DNA of 64,000 nucleotides from NCBI RefSeq assembly GCF_002995745.1, contig NZ_PVXQ01000004.1, forward strand, positions 1 through 64,000. The letters are read 5' to 3'. Of this stretch, positions 17,168 to 25,934 are shown in pieces. Origin of the DNA: Clostridium vincentii. GTDB lineage: Bacteria > Bacillota > Clostridia > Clostridiales > Clostridiaceae. Both the position numbers and the translations under genes were made by a program. The first letter of the stretch is position 1. Each line of letters starts with the position of its first letter. The notes under the pieces are model-generated. The model saw only the letters and a program-made list of their open reading frames with translations, searched no databases and was not told where the DNA came from.

Positions 17168-17622
17168 CTAATTCTCTTGTATCCAACTTATAACATATTT
17201 ATAATCATCTGACTCTACCTTTAATTCAGTATTAGTCTTTATAAATTTTCCCTTAATTCCGAATTCTATACAGCTTAAATCAAAGTGACACATGGCAATT
17301 CCCATATCCATTTTATAATTTTTATAGCCTTCTACTTCTAGATTTTTCTTTCCTATCTTGAAAAAGTAAAAATCATTCCCAGATTTTAATATCCTCCAAG
17401 GTTGTTTATTTACAGCTGAAGATGCTAACCTAACATTTTCAAGAACTTGTTTCATCATTCCAAGGTCTTCCTCCCCTGTCAATGGAGTATTGAAGTTCTC
17501 TAAGTAATATCCATAGCTTTATGAAACTCACTTCTTTTGAATGTTCCTGCCATCCAGCAAGTTCCAAGCCCAATACTTCTTGCATAAAGCACAAGAATTT
17601 CCATCTCATAATTAAACCTCTT
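17168..17622 (-). pseudogene. nitroreductase pseudogene (TM1586-type)
   Basis: Two pieces of one protein lie in different frames. The upstream piece, 17622-17500, reads VKRFNYEMEILVLYARSI followed by GLGTCWMAGTFKR and stops at TAG (17502-17500). The downstream piece continues in another frame with ENFNTPLTGEEDLG, then VRLASSAVNKQPWRIL to the normal C-terminus at 17168. In the family these motifs are separated by about 40 more residues, so there is an internal deletion with a frameshift, and the N-terminal third is missing as well. A 104-residue frame from 17482 survives but lacks most FMN-binding residues, so I treat the locus as broken. Confidence 0.75.
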
Positions 17623-17672
17623 CACCTAAATTTATTCGTTTATTTATTATACTCCAAATTTTCTACAAAAAA

Positions 17673-17702
17673 ATAAGGAGTATAAATTAAAATACTCCTT
17701 AT
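17673..17702 (-). terminator. terminator of the P-type ATPase gene
   Basis: An 11-bp perfect stem, 17673-17683 with 17692-17702, followed on the minus strand by a T run. It lies 19 bases after the ATPase stop codon. Confidence 0.88.
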
Positions 17703-17720
17703 CTACCTCTTAAATTCTTA

Positions 17721-20246
17721 TTAGCTTTTTCTATCTCTATAAGATTTAATAATCTTTACAAATTCATACCACATTACAGAAATTATTGCTATACCACTAA
17801 CTATTAATAGTTGTTTCACATTTAATGAAGCCAAATTTAAAAATCCTGAAATAGGAGTATATATTATTATAAATAATCCTATTATAGTTCCTCCAGTTAT
17901 TGCCCACATAACAGGGTCTTTAATTGTATTTTTAAATGAATTATACGCAAGCTCAGTTTCTGAACTATTAACATGAACAAGTATAATATTTGAAATCATA
18001 ATTATTGCCAATCCCATTGTTCTAGCTGTTTTTCCTTGATCTACAGTATTTTGCAGGCATAGATAATAGGCCCCAAAAGATGCAACAAATATAACTAATC
18101 CTTGAATTATACTTTTCATTAGAATATGAGAAGTTAAAATATTCTCTTTTGCATCACGAGGCTTACGATTCATAATATCGTGTTCAGCAGGTTGCCTCTC
18201 TAAAACTATTGAACAAGTTGGATCTATTATTAATTCCAAAAGCACAACATGTACTGGCAAAAGAAATAACATAGATGCACTTATTCCAAGTATAGGTGCT
18301 AACAATGAAGCAAGGGCTATTGGAATGTGTATTGTAAATACATATCCTACTGCTTTTCTGATATTAATATAGATCCGTCTTCCATCCTTAACTGTATCAA
18401 CGATAGTAGAAAAATTATCATCTAAAAGGATTAAGTCCGCTGCCTCTTTTGATACTTCAGAGCCTCTTTTTCCCATAGCAATTCCTATATCTGCATATTT
18501 AAGTGCAGGTGCATCATTTACACCATCACCAGTCATAGCAACAATATCTCCATTATTCTTAAAGGCTTTAACAATTCTCATTTTATGCTCTGGTATTACT
18601 CTAGAAAAAATACTAACCTCTTTAACTTTTTTCATTAGTTCTTCATCATTCATTTTATTTAAATCATCCCCTGTAATAATGTTACTGCTATGAGGTATTC
18701 CTACCTGTTTTGCAATTGAGCTTGCTGTAACTCCATTGTCACCAGTTATCATTACTACTCTTATCCCAGCATTTATACATCTTTGTATGTCATCTTTAAT
18801 ATCTCGCCTTGGTGGATCTTCGAGACCTACTAAACCTACTAATTCTAAATTGCATTTCTCTAATGTATCTGGAACTTCCTCTTTATTATTCACCTTCATT
18901 TCTCCAACAGCTATAACTCTAAGCCCAACAGATGACATTTTGTATATTTCTTCTTCTACTTTTATTATTTCCTTTTCTGATAAATTACAAAGTTTTATTA
19001 TCCTCTCTGGTGCTCCCTTTACAGCTATAATAATTCCCTCTTTTCTTTCCCAAACATGCCCCATCATTTTAAGTTCATTTGTAAATGAATACTCTGCTAA
19101 TAATTCACCTTCAAATAAATATTTCTTTGAAATATTCTTATTTTCACAATAACTAAGTATTGCTTTTTCCATAGGATCATAGGGGTCAGTCTCACATGCC
19201 ATTCCAATAACTTCACACATTCTTATTTCTTCACCAAATGAAAAAGTATCAACTACAGTCATCTTATTTATTGTTATAGTACCTGTTTTATCAACGCACA
19301 ACACCGAAATAGCCCCTAAAGTTTCTACCGATGGTAGCTTTCGTACTAGAGATTTCTTTTTTGCTAATCTCCATGCTCCCATAGAAAGAAATACAGTTAA
19401 AATAACAGGAAATTCTTCGGGTATCATTGCCATTGCAAGAGTTATTCCTGACAGAATACTTTCGATAATTCTATCTTTTAAAATATGGTCAATAAGATTT
19501 AGAAATGTTATTCCACTAACTAAAGCGCAAAATAAAGCTGCAATACCTGCACATATTTTAATAAGTTTTCCTGTTTGTTTTTGAAGAGGTGTAGGATCAT
19601 CTGGCGCAGCTATAACATTCATACCAATTTTCCCATATTCAGTTTCTGCTCCAATTTTATCTACTAATATTATCCCACTTCCTTGGGTAACTAGTGTTCC
19701 TGCATAACAATAATCTTTTTTCCAATAATCATTATTCTCATCATCAAATATAATTTTCCATACGCCCTCAGCTTCACCGGTAAGGGAAGATTCGTCTATA
19801 CACAGATCACTAGCTTTAATCACTTGGCCATCTGCTGGAATTTTCACACCCTCAGCAATTATCATCAAATCTTTTGGAACTAAATTTTCACTATGAATCA
19901 GCTTTTCTTCACTGTTTCGAATTACAGTTATATGAGGTGCTGATAAATTCTTTAATGATTTTAAAGTTTTATCAGTTTTCCACTCTTGAATAACATCAAT
20001 ACTTATAACGCCAGTAACAAACACTAACATTATAATTCCATCCTTTGGCTCACCTAATATAAAATAAATAATAGATGCTACAATTAGTAATAAAAACATT
20101 GGTTCCTTTAAAACTTCTAAAATTTTAAGAAAAAAACTCTCTTTTTTCTCAGGAGTTAGTTGGTTTTTACCAAATTTTTTTTGAGCTAGTTTAACTTGTT
20201 CTTCTGTTAATCCTCTCATATCATAGATTTTTTCTTGTCCTGTCAT
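17721..20246 (-). CDS. P-type cation-transporting ATPase (Ca2+-ATPase-like)
   Basis: An 841-residue P-type ATPase. Seen in order: an N-terminal cation-ATPase domain, two helices, the TGEAE actuator loop (156-160), IPEEFP in helix M4 (275-280), the phosphorylated aspartate in DKTGT (319-323), the KGAPE nucleotide-binding loop, TGDGVNDAP in the hinge, and a six-helix C-terminal domain. The layout is that of SERCA/PMR1-like pumps. The riboswitch upstream suggests that a transition metal such as Co or Ni could be the exported ion. The start at ATG 20246 follows GGAGG by eight bases; the frame is open further up only through leader sequence. Confidence 0.92.
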   Translation of the reverse strand: MTGQEKIYDMRGLTEEQVKLAQKKFGKNQLTPEKKESFFLKILEVLKEPMFLLLIVASIIYFILGEPKDGIIMLVFVTGVISIDVIQEWKTDKTLKSLKNLSAPHITVIRNSEEKLIHSENLVPKDLMIIAEGVKIPADGQVIKASDLCIDESSLTGEAEGVWKIIFDDENNDYWKKDYCYAGTLVTQGSGIILVDKIGAETEYGKIGMNVIAAPDDPTPLQKQTGKLIKICAGIAALFCALVSGITFLNLIDHILKDRIIESILSGITLAMAMIPEEFPVILTVFLSMGAWRLAKKKSLVRKLPSVETLGAISVLCVDKTGTITINKMTVVDTFSFGEEIRMCEVIGMACETDPYDPMEKAILSYCENKNISKKYLFEGELLAEYSFTNELKMMGHVWERKEGIIIAVKGAPERIIKLCNLSEKEIIKVEEEIYKMSSVGLRVIAVGEMKVNNKEEVPDTLEKCNLELVGLVGLEDPPRRDIKDDIQRCINAGIRVVMITGDNGVTASSIAKQVGIPHSSNIITGDDLNKMNDEELMKKVKEVSIFSRVIPEHKMRIVKAFKNNGDIVAMTGDGVNDAPALKYADIGIAMGKRGSEVSKEAADLILLDDNFSTIVDTVKDGRRIYINIRKAVGYVFTIHIPIALASLLAPILGISASMLFLLPVHVVLLELIIDPTCSIVLERQPAEHDIMNRKPRDAKENILTSHILMKSIIQGLVIFVASFGAYYLCLQNTVDQGKTARTMGLAIIMISNIILVHVNSSETELAYNSFKNTIKDPVMWAITGGTIIGLFIIIYTPISGFLNLASLNVKQLLIVSGIAIISVMWYEFVKIIKSYRDRKS

Positions 20247-20338
20247 AAAAGTTACCTCCATTTTAATTCCTGGTTTTTCCCAAGAATAATTTACTTTGAT
20301 AGCTCCATGGCATTGCATTGAACTTCTTGTTTTCAGCT

Positions 20339-20376
20339 AATGTTCTAAGGCAAATGAAAAATGCCCGTAGAACATT
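20339..20376 (-). promoter_or_regulatory. hairpin between riboswitch and ATPase gene (possible expression platform)
   Basis: On the minus strand AATGTTCTA (20376-20368) pairs with TAGAACATT (20347-20339), with an inner GGCA/TGCC. A TTGCCT inside it can also pair with the AGGCAA of the aptamer, so the two structures may compete. No T run follows, so termination is not obvious. Confidence 0.35.
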
Positions 20377-20378
20377 TT

Positions 20379-20457
20379 ACTGTCCCACAGGTATTATAAT
20401 AATCCTGTTGCCTAAAGGCCCGGCTCCAAAAATCAATACGATTTTGGCCTGATCAGT
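20379..20457 (-). ncRNA. probable NiCo (Ni/Co-sensing) riboswitch
   Basis: Read on the minus strand, 20457-20379 folds as a four-way junction: ACTG with CAGT (P1), CCAAAATC with GATTTTTGG, GCC with GGC, and ACAGG with CCTGT. The junction strands carry conserved-looking purine blocks: ATCAGG, AGCCGG and GTGGGACAGT. This matches my recollection of the czcD/NiCo riboswitch, a four-helix RNA that binds Ni2+ or Co2+ through junction guanines and usually controls cation exporters. It sits 132 bases upstream of the P-type ATPase start, which supports the call. The fold is seen; the family assignment is from memory. Confidence 0.55.
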
Positions 20458-20585
20458 TTGTACTGTAGATATTTATGCAGTGCAAAGAGATTTCAATATT
20501 ATTATATGCATGCCTTGCAATTTCTCCACTAACATATAAACTAATAATATAGATTAATCTAAAATATTTTAAGGAGGAATTATTA

Positions 20586-21107
20586 ATGAATGAAGTTCTA
20601 GAAAATATATTAACAAGAAGAAGTGTAAGATCCTTTAAATCAGAACAAATAAAAGATGATGAGTTAAACCTAATATTAAAAGCTGGTACTCATGCTCCTA
20701 GCGCAATGAACAAACAATGCTGGCAATTTACAGTTATTCAAAACAAATCTAAAATTGAAGTTCTAGCTAAGGTTATCAGAGAAGCCCTAGGTAGAGATGA
20801 AAGTTATAATTTTTATGCCCCACCTACATTAATTCTATTATCTAATGAAAAGGATAATCCTAATGGGTTAGCAGATTGTGCCTGTGCACTAGAAAATATA
20901 TTCTTAATGGCTAACTCTCTTAACATAGGTTCTTGCTGGATAAATCAATTAAAGGCTATCTGTGATGAAGCGGCTACACGAGAGATACTTACGAGTCTTG
21001 ATATACCAGAAAATCATATAGTTTGGGGAATGGCAGCTATAGGTTATCCTAATGCAACACCAAAACCTCATTCTATAAAAAATGGAACAATTAAATTTAT
21101 AAAATAA
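20586..21107 (+). CDS. nitroreductase family protein
   Basis: A 173-residue FMN-dependent oxidoreductase: TRRSVRSFKSEQIKDDEL at the N-terminus, the FMN-contacting HAPSAMNKQCWQF segment, and the C-terminal WGMAAIGYP. The length and layout fit the small nitroreductase family used for reducing nitroaromatics, quinones or flavins. The physiological substrate is not clear. AAGGAGG lies eight bases before the ATG. Divergent from the P-type ATPase and alone in its transcript. Confidence 0.88.
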   Translation: MNEVLENILTRRSVRSFKSEQIKDDELNLILKAGTHAPSAMNKQCWQFTVIQNKSKIEVLAKVIREALGRDESYNFYAPPTLILLSNEKDNPNGLADCACALENIFLMANSLNIGSCWINQLKAICDEAATREILTSLDIPENHIVWGMAAIGYPNATPKPHSIKNGTIKFIK

Positions 21108-21116
21108 GGCATATAA

Positions 21117-21165
21117 AAAGAAGTAGCAGCTTAAAATTTAATTTAAGCTGCTACTTCTTTATTTC
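21117..21165. terminator. bidirectional terminator
   Basis: A perfect 19-bp stem, 21117-21135 with 21142-21160, around a six-base loop with A-rich and T-rich flanks. It is shared by the nitroreductase gene and the convergent GNAT gene. Confidence 0.9.
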
Positions 21166-21180
21166 TTTTTTTAATAATTT

Positions 21181-21957
21181 CTAAGTAAAAGAAAAAATTA
21201 ACTGTGTTTTTTCTCCTACCTTTTTAAATCCACATTTTTTATACATATCATTAGATGTATCTTCACTATCTGTAATTACATAAGCAATTTCAGCGTCAAG
21301 CTCATTTGCTCTTTTTAGCATATCTCTAAGTATTGTTGTTCCAAATCCTCTTCTTTGATATTTTTCACTTACTCCAAAGTCTTCGATCTTTGCGACCTTA
21401 TTATAGCTTAATAATTCACAAGAACCCATTGGGATAGCATCTTTATAAGAAAGAAATGCTTTTAACTTATTATTATCCTTATAAGCTTTAACTTTCCTTC
21501 TTATTCTATCTTCAGAAAACTCCAAGCCCCAATTAGAGGCATTATCCAATATACTTAACTTTATCATTTCTTGAAATTCAAGTTTTGTTTTTACTTCTTC
21601 TATTTTACATTCTTCATTGAAAAACATATTTTTATATTCCATTGTTGGAATGCCCATATAATATAGTTTGTCTATACTTGAAGGCTTCATTTTTAAATCA
21701 CCTAAAAATTCCTTCGACGGGCTACCATTTACTTCAATAACTAAGAATTCTTTCTTTAGCCTTCTACTATGTTTAAATTCATTAGATATAATATTGTTTA
21801 TGTCATCAATAGATATAAAATCCTGAACTACGGTTAAATTATATGCATACATATCATCTAGTTCATTATCCCAAAATCTACTGAATTGTTTTGTTTTTAG
21901 TTCCTTTGAAAAACACCTTACATACTCAAGTTCTGCATCCATTAATAAATTAAACAT
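21181..21957 (-). CDS. GNAT-family N-acetyltransferase
   Basis: A 258-residue protein whose C-terminal half is a GNAT domain: FLSYKDAIPMGSCELL, then the acetyl-CoA-binding VSEKYQRRGFGTTILRDML around residue 200 and YKKCGFKKVG near the end. The N-terminal half is unrelated to catalysis by sight and may bind substrate. It lies five bases after the aldo/keto reductase gene on the same strand, so the two are co-transcribed. The acceptor is unknown. Confidence 0.85.
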   Translation of the reverse strand: MFNLLMDAELEYVRCFSKELKTKQFSRFWDNELDDMYAYNLTVVQDFISIDDINNIISNEFKHSRRLKKEFLVIEVNGSPSKEFLGDLKMKPSSIDKLYYMGIPTMEYKNMFFNEECKIEEVKTKLEFQEMIKLSILDNASNWGLEFSEDRIRRKVKAYKDNNKLKAFLSYKDAIPMGSCELLSYNKVAKIEDFGVSEKYQRRGFGTTILRDMLKRANELDAEIAYVITDSEDTSNDMYKKCGFKKVGEKTQLIFSFT

Positions 21958-21962
21958 AGACT

Positions 21963-22880
21963 TTATGGGAGTTTATTTCCTGCAGCTAAGTATATTTCAT
22001 ACCATTCTTGTCTAGTTAACACAATGTTTGATGCCTTACAGATGTCCTTAAGGCGATCAGAATTCATAGTTCCTACTATTGTTTGAATCTTAGCTGGATG
22101 TCTTAAAATCCATGCAGTAGCTATGGCAGTATTTGTTACACCTTTAATCTGTGCAATTTCATTTATCTTTTTATTAAGCTCTGGGAACTTATCATTATCT
22201 AAAAAGACTCCTTCAAACATTCCATATTGGTAAGGAGACCAAGCTTGAATTGTTATATCATTAAGACGGCAATATTCAAGTACGCTTCCATCCCTATCTA
22301 TAGAAGAATCAACTTTCATATTTACGTTTATACCTGAATCTATCATTCCAGTGTTCATTATACTAAATTGAAGTTGATTTATAACTATCTTATTATCTAA
22401 ATACTTGTTAAGTAATTGTATTTGCATTGGGTTATGATTACTTACTCCAAAATTCTTAACCTTTCCTTTACTATAAAGTTCAGCAAAAGCTTCACAAACC
22501 TCTTCCGGTTCCATAAGAGTATCTGGTCTATGCAATAATAAAGTGTCTACATAATCAGTTTTTAATCTTTTTAAACTAGCATCTACAGAACTTATAATAT
22601 GCTCCTTTGAAAAATCATAAGAACCCTTCCTTATGGAACACTTAGCTTGAATAAGTATTTTTTCTCTTATATCATCATTCATATTAATAGCTTCTGCGAA
22701 AACTTCTTCTGATTTTCCACCACCATATATATCTGCATGATCGAAGAAATTAATCTCTTCTTCTAAAGCAGTCTTAACTATTCTCTCTGCAATATTTTTA
22801 TCTTTACCTGCAATTCTCATACAGCCAAGTCCAATTTCACTAACCTCTAAATTACTATTTGCTATTTTAATTTTGTTCAT
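21963..22880 (-). CDS. aldo/keto reductase
   Basis: A 305-residue NADPH-dependent oxidoreductase with a TIM-barrel fold. The catalytic tetrad is visible: Asp and Tyr in FFDHADIYGGG, Lys in IQAKCSIRKG, and His in LLLHRPD. The branch resembles YdhF-like reductases. The start is an ATG with GGGAGGTAAT upstream. First gene of a pair with the GNAT enzyme; the substrate is unknown. Confidence 0.9.
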   Translation of the reverse strand: MNKIKIANSNLEVSEIGLGCMRIAGKDKNIAERIVKTALEEEINFFDHADIYGGGKSEEVFAEAINMNDDIREKILIQAKCSIRKGSYDFSKEHIISSVDASLKRLKTDYVDTLLLHRPDTLMEPEEVCEAFAELYSKGKVKNFGVSNHNPMQIQLLNKYLDNKIVINQLQFSIMNTGMIDSGINVNMKVDSSIDRDGSVLEYCRLNDITIQAWSPYQYGMFEGVFLDNDKFPELNKKINEIAQIKGVTNTAIATAWILRHPAKIQTIVGTMNSDRLKDICKASNIVLTRQEWYEIYLAAGNKLP

Positions 22881-22974
22881 TTAATTACCTCCCTAAATGT
22901 TATATCTTATGATAACATCGTTTTCATTTTTTCTCAACATCTAATAAATTTCAAAATTAAATATGGACATAAGA

Positions 22975-23019
22975 AAAGTAACCCCTATTTTTATTATTAT
23001 TAAAAATATAGGTTACTTT
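22975..23019 (-). terminator. terminator of the 23.0-kb hypothetical gene
   Basis: AAAGTAACC (22975-22983) pairs with GGTTACTTT (23011-23019), and an inner TATTTTTA with TAAAAATA extends the stem. On the minus strand a T-rich stretch follows. Confidence 0.75.
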
Positions 23020-23031
23020 AAATTATATCGA

Positions 23032-23616
23032 TTATGATATTAATTCAGATATCTTATCTTCTGTTTCATTTCTATCTGTATATTTAAACTCTAAATTATT
23101 AATCATATCTTGATCACTCTGAGGTAATTGGCTAAATTGCTTTTTATCCTTAAATATATCAGTAGTTGGATTTTCTATAAGTAGATTTCCATCGCTATCA
23201 CTTTTATAAATTGCAAAATATCCTTCGTATTCTTTTATATAATATTTGTTAGCCTCTATACTTTCCTCTATACTTCTCTTATAAGTAAGTTCAGTATCCT
23301 CTACAGCTTCTAAACTATATCCTTTCTTTTCTAGGACTTTGGTTAAATTCTGCTCACTTACTTGCCCTTCAAGAGCTAATTCATTTTTAATATCTTTTAA
23401 AGTAGTAACCCTTTCTTGGGTCTCTCCTTTAAACAATATTATTAAAACATCTTCACTTAAAACTGCTGCTTTATCTCTAGTAATAGCTGTTTGTTCTGCT
23501 TCTTCTTGTTCCAAGTTTTTATTTTCTAAATACTTATTGAATTGAAAAAAACTTCCTACAAAAATAATTGTTAAAATAATTACACCAATAAGTATACGTT
23601 TTTTAGTATCCTTCAT
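23032..23616 (-). CDS. hypothetical membrane-anchored protein
   Basis: About 194 residues. A short basic N-terminus (MKDTKKR) leads into one hydrophobic helix (residues 6-25), then an acidic, helical extracytoplasmic part of about 165 residues with no motif I recognise. It is probably tethered by an uncleaved signal anchor. GTG 23625 is also in frame, but AGGGAGTG fits ATG 23616. Divergent from nadABC and alone in its transcript. Confidence 0.75.
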   Translation of the reverse strand: MKDTKKRILIGVIILTIIFVGSFFQFNKYLENKNLEQEEAEQTAITRDKAAVLSEDVLIILFKGETQERVTTLKDIKNELALEGQVSEQNLTKVLEKKGYSLEAVEDTELTYKRSIEESIEANKYYIKEYEGYFAIYKSDSDGNLLIENPTTDIFKDKKQFSQLPQSDQDMINNLEFKYTDRNETEDKISELIS

Positions 23617-23681
23617 CTTAATCACTCCCTATCGAGATTATTGACCCTTACCTTATATTTTATACATTTATATAAAATTAA

Positions 23682-23746
23682 TTGACAAAAGCTCATAGCC
23701 AGCTTAAACTCTATACAGATGTATATACATCTAAAGTAAGTTTAAG
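23682..23746 (+). promoter_or_regulatory. nadABC promoter with nested palindromic operator
   Basis: The promoter is TTGACA (23682-23687), 17 bases, TAAACT (23705-23710). A perfect 16-bp palindrome, AGATGTATATACATCT (23717-23732), covers the expected start of transcription. A second, outer inverted repeat with the same centre, CTTAAACT (23703-23710) and AGTTTAAG (23739-23746), reaches the -10 box on one side and the ribosome site on the other. This suits a repressor such as NiaR that responds to NAD precursors; the regulator is inferred. Confidence 0.6.
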
Positions 23747-23758
23747 GAGTTGTTAAAA

Positions 23759-24667
23759 TTGATTTTAATTGAAGAGATTAAAAGACTAAAGAAAGAAAAA
23801 AATGCTCTCATACTAGCTCACCTTTATCAATCTCCAGAAATCCAAGATATTGCTGATATTGTAGGAGATTCTTATTTCTTAAGTAAAAAAGCAATGGAAT
23901 CTGAGTCAAATCTTATCGTCTTTTGCGGTGTTAGATTTATGGCAGAAAGTGCAAAAATATTATCACCCAATAAAACAATACTCTTGCCTGCGAAGGATGC
24001 AAGATGTCCTATGGCTGATATGGCAGTTGTGTACAAGCTTCAAGCTTTAAAGGAAGATCATCCTAATGCTAAAGTAATTAGTTATATAAATACTAACCTA
24101 GATATAAAGGCTATGTCTGATGTTTGTGTCACTTCATCCTCAGCACTAAAAATAATGAATAATATTAAAGAAGATGAAATTATATTTGTTCCAGATAGAA
24201 ATCTTGGAGAATATATAGGCGAGCATTTTCCTAATAAAAAGTTCATTTTATATGACGGTTTCTGCCCTGTTCATGAAAGAGTTGAAGAGAGTGATATTTT
24301 TGAACTTAGAACATTATACCCAACCTTTGAAGTATTAGTTCATCCAGAGTGTAATAAGCCTGTTCGTCTCTTGGCAGATTATATTGGAAGTACTTCTGAA
24401 CTTATAACTTATTCTGCTACCTCGAGTGCTGATGGCTTTATCGTTGTTACTGAAGAGGGTGTACTTCATCAAATGAAAGCTAAAAGTCCAAACAAGAAAT
24501 TTATTCCCCTCAAAAATTCAATGATTTGTCCTAATATGAAAATGACAACTCTTCAAGAGGTTTATAATTGCTTATTAAATGAATCAAATGAAGTTATTAT
24601 AGATGAACAATCAAGATTAAAGGCTTTAAAAGCGTTACAAAACATGCATCTGTTAGGAGATAATTAA
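23759..24667 (+). CDS. nadA: quinolinate synthase
   Basis: A 302-residue [4Fe-4S] enzyme that condenses iminoaspartate with dihydroxyacetone phosphate to quinolinate. Visible signatures are ILAHLYQSPEIQDIADIVGDS near the N-terminus, three candidate cluster cysteines in VFCGVRFMAES, VHPEC and ICPNMK, and TSSSALKI. The frame opens at TTG 23750, but AAGGAG (23744-23749) touches that codon; the TTG at 23759 has nine-base spacing and is the likely start. First gene of nadABC; nadB starts one base after its stop. Confidence 0.95.
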   Translation: MILIEEIKRLKKEKNALILAHLYQSPEIQDIADIVGDSYFLSKKAMESESNLIVFCGVRFMAESAKILSPNKTILLPAKDARCPMADMAVVYKLQALKEDHPNAKVISYINTNLDIKAMSDVCVTSSSALKIMNNIKEDEIIFVPDRNLGEYIGEHFPNKKFILYDGFCPVHERVEESDIFELRTLYPTFEVLVHPECNKPVRLLADYIGSTSELITYSATSSADGFIVVTEEGVLHQMKAKSPNKKFIPLKNSMICPNMKMTTLQEVYNCLLNESNEVIIDEQSRLKALKALQNMHLLGDN

Positions 24668-24668
24668 T

Positions 24669-25934
24669 ATGATTAAAACCTGTGACGTATTAATTGCCGG
24701 GACTGGTGTGTCTGGAGTATACTCTGCTTTAAATTTAAAAGAAAATCTAAAGATATTACTTATATCAAAGGAGGGTTTAAGGGATTGTAATTCTTATTTA
24801 GCCCAAGGAGGTATCTCTACTGCCTTAAATAGAGATGATATTGAGCCTTATATAAAAGATACCCTTATTGCTGGTAATTATAAAAATGATAAGGAAGCCG
24901 TAGAAGTTCTAGTTAGAGAATCAAGATCCAATATAGAAAGACTTATAAAGTATAATGTACCCTTTGATAGAACTGAAAAAAACACGTTGCAATATACAAG
25001 AGAAGGGGCACATAGTACATTTAGGATAGCTCATATTAAGGATCAAACAGGGAAATATATAATGGAAGCTCTATACAAAGAACTTGAAAAGAGAAGTAAT
25101 ATAGAAATTTTAGAAGAATGCACCCTTGTTGATATCATAAAAAAAGATAATAAATGTCTAGGTGGAATTTGTAATTATAAGGGAGAAGAAATTCAAGTAC
25201 ATGCAAAGTCGACCCTACTTGCAACAGGTGGCTTAGGCGGATTATTTACCTCTACTACAAATTTTTCTTCCTTAACTGGAGATGGAATATCTATTGCATT
25301 GAAAAACAATGTTGCTATAAAGGATATAAACTATCTTCAATTACACCCTACTGTTCTTTACGAAAAATTTTCTTCTGGTAAGAGACTCTTATTATCTGAA
25401 TCCTTAAGGGGAGAAGGTGGAAAGATAAAAAATTTAAAAAGCCAAGAATTTGTAGATTCTCTTAAACCTAGAGATATAGTATCTAAAGCGATTCTTAATG
25501 AAATCGATAAAACTCCAGATACTCCTTTTGTTTACCTAGACTTAACTCATATAAACAAGGATTATTTAATTAAACGATTCCCCTTTTTATATAATGAGTG
25601 TTTAAAAAGAGGATATCATATGGAAAAAGACCTCCTTCCTATTTCCCCTGCTCATCACTATGCCATGGGAGGTATTAAGGTTAATTTATCGGCTCAGACA
25701 AGCCTTCCTAATCTTTATGCAGTTGGAGAAACAGCCTGTACTGGAGTTCATGGGAATAATAGATTAGCTAGTAATTCTCTTTTAGAAGGGGTGGTCTTCG
25801 GTTATAGATGTGCTCAAAAGATTAATAGTGACCTATACTTTTCGAATAGCTCTAATTACCCGACTAAAGAAGATTTAGTAGAATATTTAAAAGAAAAGGT
25901 GGATGAAAATTATGCTAAATTATTTAATTGTTGA
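24669..25934 (+). CDS. nadB: L-aspartate oxidase
   Basis: A 421-residue FAD enzyme that oxidises aspartate to iminoaspartate for NadA. The FAD-binding start DVLIAGTGVSGVYSAL, the SYLAQGGIS segment, the active-site block with REGAHSTFRIAH, LHPT, and SPAHHYAMGGI, and the C-terminal GVHGNNRLASNSLLEG are intact. It is more than 100 residues shorter than the enteric enzyme because the C-terminal helical domain is absent, as in other clostridial NadB proteins. The 3' end overlaps nadC. Confidence 0.95.
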   Translation: MIKTCDVLIAGTGVSGVYSALNLKENLKILLISKEGLRDCNSYLAQGGISTALNRDDIEPYIKDTLIAGNYKNDKEAVEVLVRESRSNIERLIKYNVPFDRTEKNTLQYTREGAHSTFRIAHIKDQTGKYIMEALYKELEKRSNIEILEECTLVDIIKKDNKCLGGICNYKGEEIQVHAKSTLLATGGLGGLFTSTTNFSSLTGDGISIALKNNVAIKDINYLQLHPTVLYEKFSSGKRLLLSESLRGEGGKIKNLKSQEFVDSLKPRDIVSKAILNEIDKTPDTPFVYLDLTHINKDYLIKRFPFLYNECLKRGYHMEKDLLPISPAHHYAMGGIKVNLSAQTSLPNLYAVGETACTGVHGNNRLASNSLLEGVVFGYRCAQKINSDLYFSNSSNYPTKEDLVEYLKEKVDENYAKLFNC

